Source of the DNA: Hydractinia symbiolongicarpus
Taxonomy: Eukaryota; Cnidaria; Hydrozoa; Anthoathecata; Hydractiniidae
Direction of reading: 5' to 3'
Assembly: GCF_029227915.1 (NCBI RefSeq)
Contig: NC_079881.1
Location: 32,337,501 to 32,401,500 of the forward strand
DNA length: 64,000 nt
In this document: one piece after another, positions 28,101-39,380 of the stretch
How positions within the stretch are numbered: position 1 is the stretch's first letter
How the letters are laid out: each line of letters opens with the position of its first letter
Made by a program: the position numbers and the translations under genes
The notes under the pieces: generated by a model
Database searches by the model: none
Told to the model about the DNA's origin: nothing
Seen by the model: the letters and a program-made list of their open reading frames with translations, nothing else

Positions 28101-30122
28101 GGCATATGCAGTAGATATATGTATATACCGAAATAATTGAATTTTGCAAACTTTGATTTTGTCGTTACCTCTCATTTTTTACATTTTGATTAAACTTTTG
28201 TGGGAGACCGTCGGTATGCGAAGGACCAAAATAAGAGATTTTAGTATTATTTAGAATTTGTATTTTGTGTTGCAAAATTGGTGCAAAAATTGACATAAAA
28301 TGAACTTATATACAGATTGATTGCTGTTGTTTAACATGACTCATTATGACTTATATATATATTTTATGAAAATTTGTGACAGAATGCTATGTGAGATTTG
28401 AAATTTTGTTTACTTTATTGATGGTAAAACAGCATACAAATTGCTAAAAGGACTTTATTAATTTTAGATTTAAACACCGTTATTTTGTTGGCATTTTGTC
28501 TAAAGTTTGGTGAGGAAGGACCCTATGCAATATATCAAATAATGTTTTATTGCATTATAATTTATCCTTGCAAATCCCTTTATAGCACCTTAGATAAAAA
28601 TTTCTACTTAGGCAAAATTTATTGTTTATTTTTCACATTTTGTGTCAACCTTTGGCAGGGTTTGCAATAAACTAACTGATTTTAACATATACAATGAGAG
28701 AGATTTCTGTTTGACATTGATCAGCTTTTTTGTATATATGTGGCGTTTTGAGTGATTTAAATTTTATGGGTGAGATGTATGTTGAAATGCTTTTAAAAAC
28801 TTTTTTCCGAATAATTTTCGCATTTGTCAGATGGTCAGAGCAAGTAATTTTAGTAGATTTAGATTTTAAATGTCACATATATACTGCAGTTGTTGGACAC
28901 CTTTAATTTTTTTGGTCATTTATATAATAATGCAGATGTAAGATGCGCACTGCTGTATTGTTTGTTTTTTGATGGACATATATCTGCTACATAAATTAAA
29001 TGGAATACAGTGGATTCTTCCACGGAAAACAGCTAGTAGGAATTATAAATGAGGTAGCAGTATGCCTTCTTGAAGTAATATTGCTTTTAATCACTTTGAT
29101 TGTGCAATGATCAAGTATTCTTTTAACTAAATAATGATTTACTTACGGGACTATGTATGGTCGATCTTCCTCCTCCACTGGCATGGGTGCTACTGGTTCA
29201 ATTGGTGGTGGTTGCTCAAAGGCCCTTAATAAAATCATTGCACAATATTACAAAGTATACAGTTCTCCGTTATAAGGAACTCAATATAGAAATTGTTTTC
29301 TTCGCCATGATTATTCTTTCTATTAAAAACATTCAAAATGCACAATAAAATACGAAGATTTTTGTAAATACTCTTACATTGTGCGGTACAAAATAAATAC
29401 TATAAACGGGAAAACCATTTCATTGTAGAACGGTAAACCTACTCATTATGGATATTTTCATTTTCTTCTTCGCGATTTTCCCCTAGGTTTAACCTCCTCC
29501 GCCTAACTCTAACCAACACTGGTGCACCATCATTTTCCCTGCAACAGACAAAGAATATCTCTATAAATATATAGCACAGTGTGATAACATATTAACAAGA
29601 GAAAGTAGCAAAAACTTACGCCACTCTCTTCACTGCTCTCCTCGGATTCTAAAATAATTAAAAAATAAGTAAACCATTGGGATTAAATAATCATTAGAAC
29701 AAAAGAGGGTTTATAAAAGGTTTCTTACCCTTCGGACAACTGAATGTAGAATAAATTTTTCTCCATTCCTCCACACTTCTCTTGGGGCTTGTTGCTGCTG
29801 CTGTTGTTGTTGTTGTTGTTGCTGTTGCTGCATTTGTTGTTGTTGCTGCTGCATTTGCTGTTGTTGCTGTTGCTGCATTTGTTGTTGTTGCTGTTGCTGC
29901 ATTTGTTGTTGTTGCTGTTGCTGCATTTGTTGTTGTTGCTGTTGCTGCATTTGTTGTTGTTGCTGTTGCTGCATTTGATGTTGTTGTTGTTGCTGCATTT
30001 GATGTTGTTGTTGTTGCTGCATTTGATGTTGTTGTTGTTGCTGCATTTGATGTTGTTGTTGTTGCTGCATTTGATGTTGTTGTTGTTGCTGCATTTGATG
30101 TTGTTGTTGTTGCTGCATTTGA

Positions 30123-30169
<47 letters not shown>

Positions 30170-33100
30170 TTGAGTTTTTTTCTTTTTTTGATTTTTTTGA
30201 GGGTTTTCTTTTCCATAATTAAATTTTTCTTTTTCTTTTTCTTTGTTTTTCTTGGTAGTGTTCTAAAAAGGCGATAAAACAAAATATAAAACAAAAAATA
30301 AATAAATAAATAAATAAATAAAAATCGTTTAACAATTATAATTTTACTTAGTAACATTGCTGAGATTTTTCAATTATTGATGTTTTCTTTGTGTGTTGGT
30401 TCTTTCAAAAGCAAAAGGTGGTTATTCAATTTAAATCGAAGCTAAGTTGGCAGAATTGCTCGATTTAAGATCTTCTACGTTAATACGAAAAATTGGTCCC
30501 TGACTGAGAATACAGAACTAAGCTAAAATTCTGGCTTGCAAACAAGATGTTTTTCCCTTATAAAGAATGTTGGGGAGAAAATATAGGAGAGTAGATCAAC
30601 TTGTTCATCGGGTTTTTAACATTAAGTAATTACAAAGATTGACTCCAATGATTTTTTACAGTTGGTGAAGCTTTTGCAGAGTATTTTGCAGTTTAAGGAC
30701 AATTAAATTGAAAAAATGTGGAATCAAGTGACGTCATCTGCTGAGTGGGTAACTAGAGGCTACCAGAAACTAAAAAGGACCAATTTCCTAAAGCTGAGTT
30801 AACCAAACTTTTTAAATAAAAGAAAAATTGATAACGTTGTGAAACTTCATCATCTACAATTGTTTTAAACTCTACACACGGGAGACACTTTCAAATATTA
30901 CTTTTGCGAGTTTTTGCTGACTTTTAATAATTTAACCCTTCCTAACTGTTGATCAAAATCATATGAACAAGCGTTTTAAATTATACATGTTAACAGACAA
31001 GAAAAAACAAAATCTTTATAATGAATGCTTCTTTCTGCACTGGTGGCGTCAATACAGCTATCAAAACCTAATGTTTTTCGTTGTCTCCTGCCTATCGATC
31101 AGTTTTAAATCAAAATACCACCAATAGATAATTCTTAACACCTGTCAATTTAAGTTTTCGTCAAAATTAATTCTTTTCTGCTTTTCTCTAAATTAAAAGT
31201 TACCAAAGAAGTAGCACAATGTTCTTGTTGTTTGGCAATGGTAAAGTTGCAAATATATATTCGTTATGTCTGTTTGCATAAAAATTTGTAGCTCCCATAA
31301 GAAGAAGTAGCAACTTCGTATTATAAATTTAAAAGAATTCAACTTTGTTGAGTTTGCATGTTCGTCACAAATATATTTTTCTATTTTTTCTTCCAAAAAG
31401 CAACATATGTCTAAAATTTCTCTTTTAATAAAACATCTTTGCATTATGATATCAGTTGTTTTCATGACATAGATTTTAATTATTACTTTTATTTATGACT
31501 CATAAAATTGTAACCTACATACTCATCCAAAATCAATCCCAAATTATTCTGCTCCATGCAATTATGACTGCAAGTAAATTTTGTATCATTAAACATAGTT
31601 GTTTTGTTTACAACGACATTTCTCTAGGGGGGTAGTAATGTCTTAGATCACAGAGGTCATGTTACTTTGAATGAAAGTTAATGAAAGTTTTATTTACATA
31701 AGAATATATTTCTATGAAAAGTAATACAAACTTTCATTCGCAATAAAATATGACGCTTCTAAAGAGCTTGTGTTGATGTTGCTTTTTCGATGTTGGAGAA
31801 AAAATAATTTTTTGAGGAGAGTATCAGTTAGAATAATTTTTAGCAGAAATGATGGATTAAAACTTATCTTTATGTACACCAAATATATTTTCTGAGAAAA
31901 AAAACTTACATAAATTTAACCGTAGGTTTACGCTTATTTGTTGTTTTTTTGTGAATTCTTTTAGTTAAACAAAATACAATAATTTTCGTAGGAAAATGAT
32001 AGGTTCTAAATATTTTAAGTAAATGAATAGTAACAAGGTCTACATTTACAAAAAATAGCTCAAAACAAATAAATTCTGCCAATAGAATATGAATCGTTCA
32101 CTACGTCACTAAAGTTAACAAGGTTATTAAAAAGTTCCTTGATACTTTATTTGTGTGATTTGTTTCTGTTGGGCATTATGATATTTCTGTAAAAAAAAAC
32201 ACTTTCCAAAAACATGTTTTAGTTGTCAGGTAAGCTCCTATATTTGACGTAAAATTAAAGAATTTGGATTACCACATTTCCAGTTCTTCACTAATTCGTT
32301 TTTGTCTGTAGCAAATCAGAGTTTTTGTGCTCCAGTTTGTTTTACTTTGTTTTAAAACATATCGAATTAACGTAAAACGAAATTAATTGTACTATAAAAA
32401 GGATACATCAGGCAGGTTTTTATATGAAAAAAGAACAAGGCTTTGTAAAGATTTTGAAAAATGTAAAATAAGCAATAACCAGGGTAGAAAATATTGTACA
32501 GCATTTCAAATTTTATGTTGGTCTTGATCTACATAAATCTAATGTTACTTATTTTGTTTGATACAAAAACCTTGCATAGTTAAACGCTCCTTGTTCATTC
32601 AGATATAGGTCTCAAAAGAATGAAGTAAATTACAGTGTCATAACTCTGATTCAACAAATCTAACACACAACATTTTATTTTTTGGAAGTTATATTAAAGA
32701 CAAATGGTTTGTGCATCAAAAATTTAATTTTTTTATTGAATTTTTGGCGCCATTTTTCAGCAACTGCTTCTTTAAAAAAGTTAAACTTTGAACTTGCAAT
32801 CTTCATCGCTGGGGTTTACGAACTTTTAATTTCCTTAATGTTCACAGCGCTTATTCTGTGATTTTTATTTCATACGATATAATTTTTTCTTTCTTTCTCA
32901 GATATCAAGCAACTTTAATACCTGCCTCTTCCAAAATAAGAAAGCTGTTTTGTTGGATTAGAATGAAATGATCATAAGAAACTTGATAGTACCATGCTAT
33001 TAAAGCAGTCATAGTATACAAACAGGCAGTATTTCGTTTATTGTTGTTTCTTTTTTTGTGTTTTGGACCTAACAAACTGATGCAAGTAATCATTAAAAAA

Positions 33101-33220
33101 TCTTTTAAAAACATAACTTTGTTATTTTAAAAACAAAGCGACAGGAAACTCAATACGTTTAGAAGTAACTTATTTTTCATAAAACTTAAGAAAAGGCTTT
33201 TATATAGTAAAACTTACCAT
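22192..33220 (-). CDS. Spliced poly-Q/coiled-coil/proline-rich protein, about 464 codons
   Basis: Eight minus-strand exons chain with matching phases: 33220-33218 (ATG only, before GTAAGTTTTAC), 30262-29729, 29648-29620, 29538-29443, 29224-29147, 24443-24407, 23879-23805 and 22734-22192 (stop). Each junction has GT and AG ends. The protein starts with a Lys/Asn/Glu-rich segment, then about 120 residues of Gln in MQQQQQHQ-like octads, a basic stretch (VRVRRRRLNLGENRE), an acidic/proline linker, LDPPPNLQNWLE, a heptad-like coil (RVSALEARVEALENNVQQR), and about 150 residues rich in Pro and Ser, ending in PxPP repeats. No enzyme domain is visible. Poly-Q plus coil plus proline-rich tail is common in nuclear regulators, but that role is a guess. 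Everything from exon 30262 on is well supported; the one-codon first exon is the weakest part. Confidence 0.7.
25385..25625. repeat. GC-richer island in intron, possible transposon remnant
   Basis: From about 25396 (CTCTATAATAATAGCCG) to about 25545 base composition shifts sharply from the surrounding AT-rich intron. The start resembles, from memory, terminal motifs of dispersed invertebrate repeats, but no termini or target duplication could be fixed. It sits inside the large intron between exons 29147 and 24443. Confidence 0.3.
26028..26135. repeat. (TA)n tract followed by a perfect 15-bp hairpin
   Basis: A TAT/ATA-rich microsatellite ends at 26100, where ACTCATTGCACACAA (26100-26114) faces its exact complement TTGTGTGCAATGAGT (26121-26135) across a 6-base loop. 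It lies within an intron of the poly-Q gene. Confidence 0.8.
26905..27035. repeat. AGCT-rich simple repeat
   Basis: Repeated AGCTAGCTAGCT runs alternate with TATATA. The element is self-complementary. It is intronic and has no coding potential. Confidence 0.7.
27215..28700. repeat. Array of about a dozen degenerate ~100-bp repeats in an intron
   Basis: A loose unit recurs about every 85-110 bp: (G)ACATTTTG, then TAAACTTTTG, then a G-rich phrase such as GAGGAAGGACC, then ATGCAATATATCGAAATA, then ACTGATTTTTGTTG. Clear members begin near 27400, 27500, 27600, 27697, 27787, 27890, 27990, 28075, 28180, 28490 and 28640. Divergence is high, so the array is old. It lies in the 4.7-kb intron of the poly-Q gene. 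Confidence 0.65.
29785..30175 (-). repeat. 24-bp minisatellite / CAA-CAG microsatellite, coding
   Basis: Read on the minus strand this is runs of CAA and CAG codons interrupted every eight codons by ATG. Six units read MQQQQQHQ, five read MQQQQQQQ, one is shorter, and pure CAA or CAG runs flank them. It forms most of the second exon of the minus-strand gene. The mixed-codon unit suggests expansion by unequal exchange of a 24-bp unit on top of triplet slippage. Open frames on other frames of this tract are artefacts of its composition. Confidence 0.93.
30263..33217 (-). other. Probable first intron of the poly-Q gene
   Basis: It is bounded by GTAAGTTTTAC at 33217 and a pyrimidine-rich CGCCTTTTTAG at 30263 on the minus strand. 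No gene or element was recognised within it, and no other phase-0 donor before the second exon looked as good. Confidence 0.45.
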
Positions 33221-34040
33221 TGTGATAAATTGCGATAAAGCGTAGACGACAATAATAAGCAGACTGAGGAACAAGTTTCTTTGCACCCTGATGTTTTTAT
33301 AGCGTAATACCGCGTCAAGGGAATTGCATCACTGCGCGCGAAATGATGGACCTGGTTTTTACATACAGACGCGTGTAACAAACTTTGTTCAATGTAAAAG
33401 TTTCTCATAAATAACTACCATGTAATTTATCTATTTTGTTCAAGAGAAAAGAAGTAGATTACGCTATAAAAATGCCAAGATGTAATAAAAGTAATTCCCA
33501 CTTAGAAACTTACAAACTTCTATTGCGCATATTTTGTGTCTTCTATAGAAAAAAAATTATCGCAACAAAAAGACGGGGTCGCAGTTTGATCCTTTTAAAA
33601 CTTAACATCGCATTTTTGGTCACAGATTCATTAATGTTCTTTAAGCTTCTTTTTTACTTCTCTTTGACATTTAATAGTACAAGAAGTAAGGCCAACCACA
33701 AGCAAATTCAAACCGAATGGGCGGCGTTTTAACGGTGGCGAATTTGGGGTCATATCAGCTGTGATGTCACATCGTTTTTAATTTTAACAAGAATAAAAAA
33801 TATGCATACACTTACGGAAGATTATTAGTTTTCAATATTTAGTATAAATTCTACTAATTTTGTTAATTTATGCTGCCGGTTTGTATTTCGTGTTTTCGTT
33901 TTTAAGTTTTTTTTTGAATTTGGAGTCGACTATATACTACACTAAGAAGAACCAAAATTTCCTATTATTTTTCATGGTCCACCGAAAGATTGTTATGAAA
34001 GAAGAACGCACTTGTAAGTAGTGTCTGTGGAATTATTAAC
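33221..34040. other. Possible promoter / 5' UTR of the poly-Q gene, then BEL edge
   Basis: Just upstream of the proposed ATG on the minus strand lies a CpG-containing patch near 33300-33350 (ACCGCGTCAAG, GCGCGCG), which stands out in this AT-rich DNA. A TGTGATGTCACATCG near 33760 includes a CRE-like palindrome. No LTR of the BEL element could be delimited here. Confidence 0.3.
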
Positions 34041-34124
34041 AACTACGAGAGTAAGTTAGGAAATTGGAAAGAATTTTGAGAAGAATTACTCGCATCTGAA
34101 ACGATACTCAGCCAGAGATTAACA

Positions 34125-34880
34125 CAAGTGAAGAATATTTACGACGAAATACTTGAAATAGCTATGAACGATGATGATGCGACTGACAGTTTAAATGATT
34201 GTTATGTATTTGAATTAAAGGTTCAAAAGCACTTGAATAATTTAAAGGAAACTTGTAAAGGACAGTTGAAATTGAGCCTGTTCTAAGAGAGAGAAGCAAC
34301 TTGCACAAAGGAACTGTTAGATTACCAAGTTAGAAATTACAAAGTTTACTGGTGACTGTACAAAATGGTTAGATTTTTATGAAAGTTTTGAAGCCTCGAT
34401 TCATAAGTCACACCTAAGTAACATTGAGAAACTTAATTATTTGAGGTGCTATATAGAAGGAGACGCTTTAAATTGTATATCTGCATTATCTCTTTCTAAC
34501 GAAAATTACGAGGAAGCATTGAAGCTATTTTCCAACAGATTTGGAAATCCACAAGTAACTATAAACTCACACATGCAAGAATTATTGAAGATGAAAAGAG
34601 TTTATAACGATCGCGATCTAACAGCTCTTCAACGACTCTACGATGATATAGAATCTCATGTACGAAGTTTAAACAGCTTGGGTATTGAAGGAAAGGACTA
34701 TGGCTCTTTATTCAATCCGATCATTATGGAGCGATTGCCGCACAAATTTAAATTGACTGTTTCCAGGAATCTGAAACAAGGCTCAAAAATCCAACCATCG
34801 ACCAAAGCGTACAAGTTCAGGTTTTGTTCGATGGGGGTTCTCAGAGGACATACATCTCAGGTCGCGCTCGAAGAATGTTG
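34125..34880 (+). pseudogene. BEL/Pao gag remnant with start of protease
   Basis: The reading LPKLEITKFTGDCTKW (from about 34322, partly in another frame) followed by NYEEALKLFSNRFG is the typical DUF1759 gag signature of Pao-like elements. The longest open part is 34441-34881. After LTVSRNLKQGS the sequence jumps almost at once to the protease start, so the CCHC knuckles are missing. A shifted frame near 34830 reads LFDGGSQRTYIS, matching the aspartic protease D-(S/G)-G-S motif of this group. At least one stop and two frame changes break it. Confidence 0.8.
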
Positions 34881-35039
34881 ATTTTAAAACCGAGATCACG
34901 GAAGAAATTAATATCTCTACTTTCAGTAATCTCAATTTTATTTCTAAAACTGCTGACCGCGTTAAATTATTAGCCGTGACACGAGACAAAAACACTATTT
35001 CATTTATCGCACTTTCGGTACCAATAATTTGTTTACCAA

Positions 35040-36842
35040 ACGAAAATTTACAGATTTGAAAGCGACTGATTTCGCTTTTTCGGGATTTGGGAACGAAATT
35101 GACTTACTGATCGGGTCGGATATGTATTGGGATATCGTTACCGGGAAGATTAACAGGAGTGTGGAAAGTAGTTTGGTCGCCATAGAAACAAAATTCGGTT
35201 AAGTTTTGAGCGGAGTGCATGAGTCTGTAAGAGGGTGTGAAAAGAACAAAATATCGACAAATAATTTGGATCATACTTTGCGTGTTGATTGTTGTGAGAG
35301 GGAAACTGACGTTCTTGATAAGCAGTTGAACAAATTATAGGAATTGGATAGTATTGGGATTTCAAAAAATGAAAAATCTTGTTATGATCTCGTTTTTGAT
35401 GAGATAAAAAAGGATGAAGATAATCGTTATGAGTTAGCCTTGCCGTTTAAAGAAAATCATTCCTTACTGCCAGACAATTTTGAAATCACCCGAAAGCGCT
35501 TATTCAAATTACACAATCGCTTGAAAAACAACTCGTCGCTTCTAGTTGATTACGATAATATTTTTAAGGAACAAATGAAACTGGGTACGCGATGTTGGGA
35601 CACCGGGAGAAACACATTACTTGCCACACCGCGCTGTTTTACGTGACGATAAAAGCACGACAAAAATGAGAATAGTTTTTGATGCTTCCGCGAAAATTAA
35701 CCACGAGTCGCCCAGTTTAAACGACATACTGTACGAGGGTCCTTAGCTAACGCCGCAACTGTACGATATCCTCTTGCGATTCAGATCATATCCTATAGTT
35801 TTAATAGCCGAAATAGAAAAAGCATTTCTACAAATTGCGATCAAAGAAACAGATCGTAACTTTTTGAGGTTTTTGTGGTTTGACGACATCCTTGCGGAAC
35901 AACCCACGATCGTTAGAAATCGATTCGCCCATTTAGTGTTTGGATTGACGAGTTCACCATTTTGTTTGAACGGTACTATTCGAAATCACGTGAGTCAGTA
36001 TGAATTTGACCCATTTTTTGTTCAAATGTTGTGAGGTCGTTTTTTGTCGACGATTTTATTGGCGGTCACGTGAATGAGGAAGAAGTTGTAAAGTTGTTTA
36101 AACAGCTTAAACTCCGATTTATAGAAGGGAATTTTTATCTTCGTAAATGGCACACAAATAATGAAAATGTTCGGAACTATATAAATCATAACACCGACTC
36201 AACCGCGCCTCCCCAAACTAATGGTAAAATTCTTGGACTTGTTTGGAATGAACAGACGGATAAAATAAGTTTTGACTTTTCAGAATTATTGAAGTCGGCA
36301 AAAGCGTTAAAACCTACTAAGAGAAATATATTAAACGATCCTGTGGGACTCAATCAACCAATTTTGATTAGCATGAAAATTTTGATGCAGAAAATATGTG
36401 AGAGGAAGTTAGGTTGGGATGATGATGTTGACGTTAAATTGAAGGCGAGTTGGGAGAGCATCTTGAAGGAGATGGAGAGTGTGGGAGTTGTTGAGGTTGG
36501 TCGTAGGATTGAGCATAGTGACGAGTATGATGAAGTTGTGAACAGGGAAATGCATGGATTTAGTGATGCCAGTCAGCAGGGATATGGAGCTTGTGTTTAC
36601 GTTAGGTCCAAATGGAGATCTTGGAAAATTACTGTTAGTTACTAACTTCTAAATCGAGGGTAGCACCATTAAAATCAATTAATATGCCGCGTTTGGAATT
36701 GCTGGGAAATTTGTTGTTGTCTCCTCTTGTAAAATCTGTTGTTGTCGCGTTGGAGAAATAACTTTCTTTCGATAAAATTTTTTTTGGACTGATTCAACTA
36801 TCACTCTCTCATGGATATAGGCGACATCAAAGGAGTTCGTAG
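35040..36842 (+). pseudogene. BEL/Pao protease end, reverse transcriptase and RNase H remnant
   Basis: The protease domain continues to about 35160 (IDLLIGSDMYWDI). The linker region occupies 35344-35640. RT motifs follow: IAEIEKAFLQI near 35805, FGLTSSPF near 35940, and the catalytic FVDDF (36044, equivalent to YxDD) in a shifted frame. The thumb/connection region runs to 36640 with DASQQGYGA as the RNase H start. A further RNase H motif (WTDSTITLSW) near 36786 is in another frame and contains a TAG. Gene order and motifs are diagnostic; the copy cannot code for an intact protein. Confidence 0.85.
36830..36842 (+). repeat. Left copy of 13-bp target-site duplication
   Basis: AAGGAGTTCGTAG at 36830-36842 is identical to 43423-43435. 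Both copies lie at the same point in the BEL RNase H coding sequence, which is what insertion with target duplication produces. Confidence 0.8.
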
Positions 36843-36850
36843 ACAGGATA

Positions 36851-36934
36851 CCTGTCTCTCTTTTCTACTCTCGCGCTGTCCTGCTTTTTTAACCCTGCTT
36901 TTTTTAGCGCGCTATCGCTGAAAAGAGAGACAGG
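36851..36934. repeat. Hairpin at the left end of the helicase/DUF6589 element
   Basis: CCTGTCTCTCTTTT (36851-36864) is exactly complementary to AAAAGAGAGACAGG (36921-36934). An inner CGCGCT (36872-36877) pairs with AGCGCG (36906-36911). Just outside, 36843-36855 is a separate small palindrome. Such subterminal structures often serve transposase binding. Confidence 0.75.
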
Positions 36935-37117
36935 ACTAACCTACCGTAGGAATGCAACTGCTACTTTCTGATTGGCTAATTTTTGCAGGGCAGTTGCGCA
37001 ACAATTTTGTTGATCAGTGGCCGTATCAACTAAACTAATAAAGAAAGCTACACCCTTTTAATTATATTATAGTGAGGCTGATGATTAAAATTATGGATTT
37101 AATTTATTTCATTGAAC

Positions 37118-39182
37118 ATGGCGACTGTTTCGGATGTTTCAAAAGTCATCTCAAACATTTTAGTTCCACTTTCTTTTTCAATTAAACCCAAACAATTAGA
37201 AGCTGTGGTAAATATTTTAAATGGAGTCGATACCTTGTGTATTTTTCCAACGTGTTATGGTAAAAGTTTAATCTACCAACTTTTACCAAGTGTGTGTTTG
37301 GAGTTAAATATAGCACCTTCACCACTTGTTTTAGTCGTTTCTCCTCTTATTTCTTTAATCCAAGATCAAGTTTCATCTGCAAATTCGTTAAGTGCGTTAG
37401 GATTAAAGGCTTCCAAACTAGATTGCGATGATTATGGGGATATTATATCTGGCAATTTCAATATTTTGATTGGCACACCTGAATCTTGGCTTAATAATGC
37501 CAGGTGGAGACAGTTTCTCTCATCTAAATTTGTACTGGACAATGCTGTTTGCCTTGTTGTGGATGAAGTACACAAAGTGTCATGGTATGGTGTTTTTATT
37601 ATTGGTGCCCCAAAGCTGCAAAGAAAGCATTTTCAGAATGTATGTTTTGTATAATAACATCCTCCATCATAATATGATGCTAGATATAACTAAATCTGAC
37701 CCCATGATATTCCTCTATGCATCTTTAGTTTTTAGCGAGAGAAAAGAGAGTGTAGTTTAATGCAAAACAGCATGAACTTTACTGTACATGCAGATGCAGG
37801 CTCATTTTCTGCCACTCTCTGTAAAAGATGAAAACGTTTTCCATTTTTTGAACCAAGTTTTATTTTATAGCTTTATAATGTTTATATATCCTTATCTTAA
37901 GGGTGCCTCACCAATGAGCAATGAGGACAAGCCATTCAGAGAAGCATTTGGTAGAATCAGTGAAATGCGGTCTATCTGTCGTCAAGATTTACCTATTCTT
38001 GCCCTCAGTGCCACTGTGGATGTTGATTTGACCCAGCTTGTTATCGGAAGTTGCGGATTATCAAAAAAACTGAGAGTAATATCAGTATGTAGTGACAGAC
38101 AAAATATACGATTGTGTGTTTTAAATATTTCCAGTAGGGAAAATGTCCAATGTCTGAAGTGGATTGTTGACACTTTTTTATCAGAGGTTTCTGATACACA
38201 TAAAGTAATAATTTACTGTCGATCAGTGACTTTGTGTGGTTTTGTTTACTACCACGTTCGTAAGATGATTGAACGAGAAACTTTGGGAAATAGTATGAAA
38301 TCTACCGACTTAATTGCCTTATTTCACTCTGGAACATTGGAAGCCCAAAAATCGAATGTTTTATCAGCCCTGACATCAGACACAGGTACTATTCGGTTGG
38401 TAGTTGCAACAAGTTCACTTGGTTGTGGTGTTAACATGAAGAACGTTAAATTTGTTGTTCATTATGGTCCAGCATATGACACCGCTGATTATTGCCAACA
38501 GGTTGGCCGAGCAGGACGGAACATTGAAGGACTTTGCCATGCAATACTATATGTCTTTCCACAGGGCAGAGGAAATGTAAATAATTCTATGGTATCCTAC
38601 ATTCAGAGCCATGAAAAGAGTTGCTTGAGGACATCACTGTACACTCCATTCAATGAAGACGGAAACAGTGTAATGCCTTTGTCACCTGGCCATAACTGTT
38701 GTTCATTTTGTGCAAGGAAATGTGAGTGTGATGAATGTCCGTTGTTTCCCTTTGAAATTGTAACAGAAGAAAAAGAATCCAAATTATTTGGTAAAAAGAT
38801 TATACGTGAAGTTTCAGAAGATGATAAACAACTTGTCAAAGATATGCTAGTTGAGTACCATGAAACTATATGTTCCAAACCAATGTTACTAGTGCCTGGA
38901 GAAGTGATGACTGGGTTATCAAAGAGTTGTGTAAATGAAATTGTTTTGCATTTACCATACATAAATTCAATGGAATATATACAAAATAATCTCAATCTGG
39001 GTACAGATACTTCCAAGGAACTTATGCTAATACTCAATGATGTGTTTCACGATATTGAAGTTCCAGATGTTCACAAAGAATGTGACGATAGCATGGAAAT
39101 CGTTGATAAAACGAATCTAGAGTGTCCTGAATTTTCAGATTTCTCTGAACATGAGTCAAATGACAGTGAACTTGACTATTGA
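37118..39182 (+). CDS. RecQ-like superfamily 2 DNA helicase, two exons
   Basis: The protein is about 582 residues. Exon 1 is 37118-37584 (ATG GCG ACT; GTATGG donor); exon 2 is about 37902-39182. Visible motifs are a RecQ motif 0-like LSFSIKPKQLEAV, Walker A FPTCYGKSLIYQ, motif Ia VVSPLISLIQDQV, DEVH box, motif III LALSATVD, motif IV YCRS, motif V VATSSLGCGVN and motif VI QQVGRAGR. A cysteine cluster (CCSFCARKCECDEC, about residue 420) probably binds zinc. The C-tail is acidic. The two exons join out of phase by one base at a GGG run next to the acceptor; one more G would restore phase and the W-G reading expected after DEVH. The gene is likely to unwind DNA for transposition or replication of the element; host RecQ descent is possible. 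Confidence 0.8.
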
Positions 39183-39380
39183 TTTTTTTTAATGACAAAC
39201 TGAATTTAGAACCTATTCTCAAACTTAAACTCTACTAAAAATTGCTTTAATAACAAATCACAAAAGATAGGCCCTATTTCAATCTCCAAAATGTCCTACT
39301 TTATTAAGTTAGTATGTACAATATACAAAGTTATAAAATATAATGCAAAAAACGAAATATGAAAAAGTAAATAAATAGGT
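39183..39380. other. 198-bp gap between convergent helicase and DUF6589 genes
   Basis: Both stop codons face this gap. It is AT-rich and presumably holds both polyadenylation regions (an AATAAA-like AAATAAAT lies at 39369-39376 near the stop of the minus gene). No further structure is seen. Confidence 0.6.

Noticed and set aside
29725-30357. Long open frames on both strands across the CAA/CAG tract (poly-N, poly-L, poly-V, poly-A readings)
   Set aside because: They are frame shadows of the repeat. Only the poly-Q frame connects through phase-matched splice sites to other coding exons.
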